A stretch of 7,048 nucleotides of DNA. Source: Syntrophaceae bacterium UBA7544 (lineage in GTDB: Bacteria; Desulfobacterota; Syntrophia; Syntrophales; Smithellaceae). The translations under genes and the position numbers were made by a program. The notes beneath the pieces are model-generated. The model did no database searches and had not been told where the DNA came from. It saw only the letters and a program-made list of their open reading frames with translations. Shown piece by piece: positions 6,175 to 7,048 of this stretch. The first letter of the stretch is position 1; the number at the start of each line of letters is the position of its first letter. Where the stretch lies: contig DLME01000188.1 of the NCBI GenBank assembly GCA_002479215.1, positions 1 to 7,048 on the forward strand, given 5' to 3'.

Positions 6175-6247
6175 AGCCATTTTGCGGATTGGTATGTATC
6201 TATCTTCTTAAATTGTAATTTTATTTTATAGTAGAATTGCTGGATGA

Positions 6248-6346
6248 TTTTGAAGCTGTCCGGCAGTTCTGCCCCTTATCCCTTTACGATGACTTAGGCC
6301 AGTAACTTTGCGTCCCACTTTTTCAGGTGGTTTGCCCTTCTCAAAC
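6248..6346 (-). ncRNA. Class I cyclic di-GMP riboswitch (GEMM-I) aptamer
   Basis: On the minus strand the hallmark blocks appear in order. GGGCAAACC is at 6337-6329. A stem CCAC/GUGG capped by a GAAA tetraloop (6330-6315) follows, then GACGCAAAG (6314-6306) and GGCCUAA (6300-6294). A second arm ends in the hairpin GGCA-GAAC-UGCC (6273-6262). UUUGA-GAAG (6345-6337) and CUUCAAAA (6255-6248) can close the outer P1 helix with a small bulge. This is the layout of the GEMM-I consensus, including the tetraloop that docks on the second arm. It lies about 90 bases upstream of the phosphoesterase start. Whether c-di-GMP turns the gene on or off cannot be told; no T-tract terminator is visible after the aptamer, so translational control is more likely. 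Confidence 0.85.
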
Positions 6347-6356
6347 TTTGATGTAT

Positions 6357-6384
6357 ATTGTAGGCTAACTATAATCAAAGTCAA
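6357..6384 (-). promoter_or_regulatory. Sigma-70 promoter of the riboswitch transcript
   Basis: On the minus strand TTGACT (6384-6379) and TACAAT (6362-6357) each match the sigma-70 consensus at 5 of 6 bases, with a 16-base spacer. Transcription would begin around 6350, just ahead of the aptamer's 5' end, which is the expected place for a riboswitch promoter. Confidence 0.7.
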
Positions 6385-6441
6385 TAAACATTATAAATAC
6401 GAAATATGCGGTGCCGATGTTTGTCATCGGGCGGTACTTGT

Positions 6442-6568
6442 GTTTATTTCCGATTGAAATGTTGTATGAATCGGGAAAATAAGAAAAACAACATTACAGG
6501 AAGAAATGCTTACTGAAAACACCTACCACTGCTCAATGGTTGTCAGTTGTCAGAAATGATGATTACCA
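6442..6568 (+). repeat. Repeat C, copy 2: structured intergenic repeat
   Basis: This aligns with 2086-2211 with one single-base indel. The interleaved helices are preserved: TTATTTCC-GATT (6444-6455) with AATC-G-GGAAAATAA (6469-6482), and AATGTTGT (6458-6465) with ACAACATT (6488-6495). Compared with copy 1, an A-T pair (2096 with 2116) has become G-C (6452 with 6472), a compensatory change. It lies behind the riboswitch promoter, in the same orientation relative to the gene as copy 1. A TTGAAT/ATTCAA hairpin (6570-6587) follows directly. Confidence 0.75.
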
Positions 6569-6728
6569 TTTGAATTGTGGTATTCAATATCGCTAATGAA
6601 CCAAGAAGAGACTTGACCTTTTAGCCGTTCTCTCGAAAGATGGCCAAGAATTTTTTTGTGCAGTCGATTACACAGACCTGGCTTTTCGATGGCGATAGTA
6701 TTTCAAAGGAATCCAAGTACCCGCAAAA
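6569..6728. other. Intergenic stretch without recognised gene
   Basis: Apart from the small hairpin at 6570-6587 and a T7 run near 6650, I see no gene, repeat copy or clear regulatory site between repeat C and the WD-like tail. Confidence 0.4.
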
Positions 6729-6869
6729 CTAGTATGGAGTTGCAAGTTTTGAGCGAGGAGGACGAGTCAACAGGGCAATGATGGTACACCCAAAAAGCAA
6801 GACGGCGGCAATGGCAAAGACTAGAGAATATTTCCCTGTGGCAACGCAGAAGACTACTGACTTTATTAA
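6729..6869 (-). pseudogene. Out-of-frame WD-like tail with hydrophobic segment (remnant)
   Basis: A minus-strand frame without a usual start codon reads CVATGKYSLV, then a hydrophobic run of about 22 residues (AIAAVLLFGCTIIALL), and ends TRPPRSKLATPY before the stop at 6729-6731. VATGK is also the end of each blade in the WD40 gene just upstream, and the DNA is alike (GTTGCCACAGGGAAA against GTAGCCACGGGGAAA). The frame is shifted by one relative to that gene and starts within its last codons. It may be the old C-terminus, with a membrane anchor, lost by deletion and frameshift, or the end of a former paralog. Low-complexity coincidence is possible. Confidence 0.4.
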
Positions 6870-7048
6870 TTAGTAGTTTGTACCTCTTTCCCCGTGGCTA
6901 CATTCCAAAGACGCATGGTTTCATCGAGACTTCCCGACAAGGCGACCCTTCCACCTGGAGAAAAGGCAACGGAGAAAACCACTTTTTTATGCCCGGTAAA
7001 TGTTCGTATCTCTTTCCCCGTAGCCACATCCCAGAGGCGCAGGGTTTT
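6866..7048 (-). CDS. WD40-repeat protein, C-terminal part (cut by window edge)
   Basis: The last 60 residues of a larger gene that enters from the right. It shows the end of one blade (LRLWDVATGKE), then a complete blade: TGHKKVVFSVAFSPGG, VALSGSLDETMRLWNVATGKE, and stops at TTN. The GH and WD/WN dipeptides and the D in LDETMRLW are the standard beta-propeller blade signatures. WD40 propellers are protein-interaction scaffolds; the partner or any N-terminal domain (kinase, caspase-like or other) lies outside the window. Blade-end DNA is nearly identical between the two blades, as in recently amplified, highly repetitive WD proteins. After the stop, another WD-like tail appears in a different frame (6729-6869), so this C-terminus may be a secondary product of frameshift. 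No start is visible, so total length is unknown. Confidence 0.9.
   Translation of the reverse strand, partial: KTLRLWDVATGKEIRTFTGHKKVVFSVAFSPGGRVALSGSLDETMRLWNVATGKEVQTTN

Noticed and set aside
6118..6180. 20-codon upstream ORF overlapping the phosphoesterase start
   Set aside because: No Shine-Dalgarno before its ATG. Its start resembles the real start only because of a short ATGGCTGA duplication.

Overview
The window reads as chromosomal DNA of a Gram-negative bacterium, most plausibly an anaerobic Desulfobacterota-type (former Deltaproteobacteria) lineage. That guess rests on an orphan TRAP solute-binding protein, a Tat-exported lipoprotein, a class I cyclic di-GMP riboswitch and a WrbA/patatin pair, all common there; no phylogenetic marker is present, so the taxonomy is inference. 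Intergenic DNA is AT-rich, long and full of hairpins and dispersed repeats, while the conserved genes look ordinary.

Layout. Positions 1-62 hold two repeat segments (A, then B). A small putative zinc-binding protein (105-542, +) follows, then a 54-residue cysteine-containing ORF (597-761, -). Next is a periplasmic TRAP solute-binding protein (901-2001, -) with a hairpin terminator over its stop codon. Repeat B recurs in inverted orientation upstream of the TRAP gene, at the same distance from the start codon as in the first copy. Adjoining it is repeat C (2086-2211). A gene-free AT-rich stretch (2212-2651) leads to a two-gene operon (+): a WrbA-type quinone reductase and a patatin-like phospholipase 13 bases apart. 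After another gene-free stretch with inverted repeats (4174-4612) comes an acid-sphingomyelinase-like metallophosphoesterase (4613-6157, -) with a Tat signal and lipobox. Its leader carries a class I c-di-GMP riboswitch with a good sigma-70 promoter just upstream. A second copy of repeat C lies behind that promoter (6442-6568). The right edge holds the C-terminal end of a WD40-repeat protein (6866-7048, -), followed by an out-of-frame WD-like tail ending in a hydrophobic segment.

How it fits together. The clearest regulatory unit is promoter, c-di-GMP aptamer, a Shine-Dalgarno sequence in a hairpin loop, then an exported phosphoesterase. This suggests that surface phospho- or lipid-ester hydrolysis responds to the motile/sessile second messenger. 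Repeat C lies upstream of two genes for exported proteins, in the same relative orientation. Its 5' half keeps a nested complementary architecture, including one apparent compensatory base change. Repeat B looks like a shared promoter module in front of two unrelated genes. The WrbA/patatin pair suggests a redox and membrane-lipid stress function, which is inference from family knowledge only.
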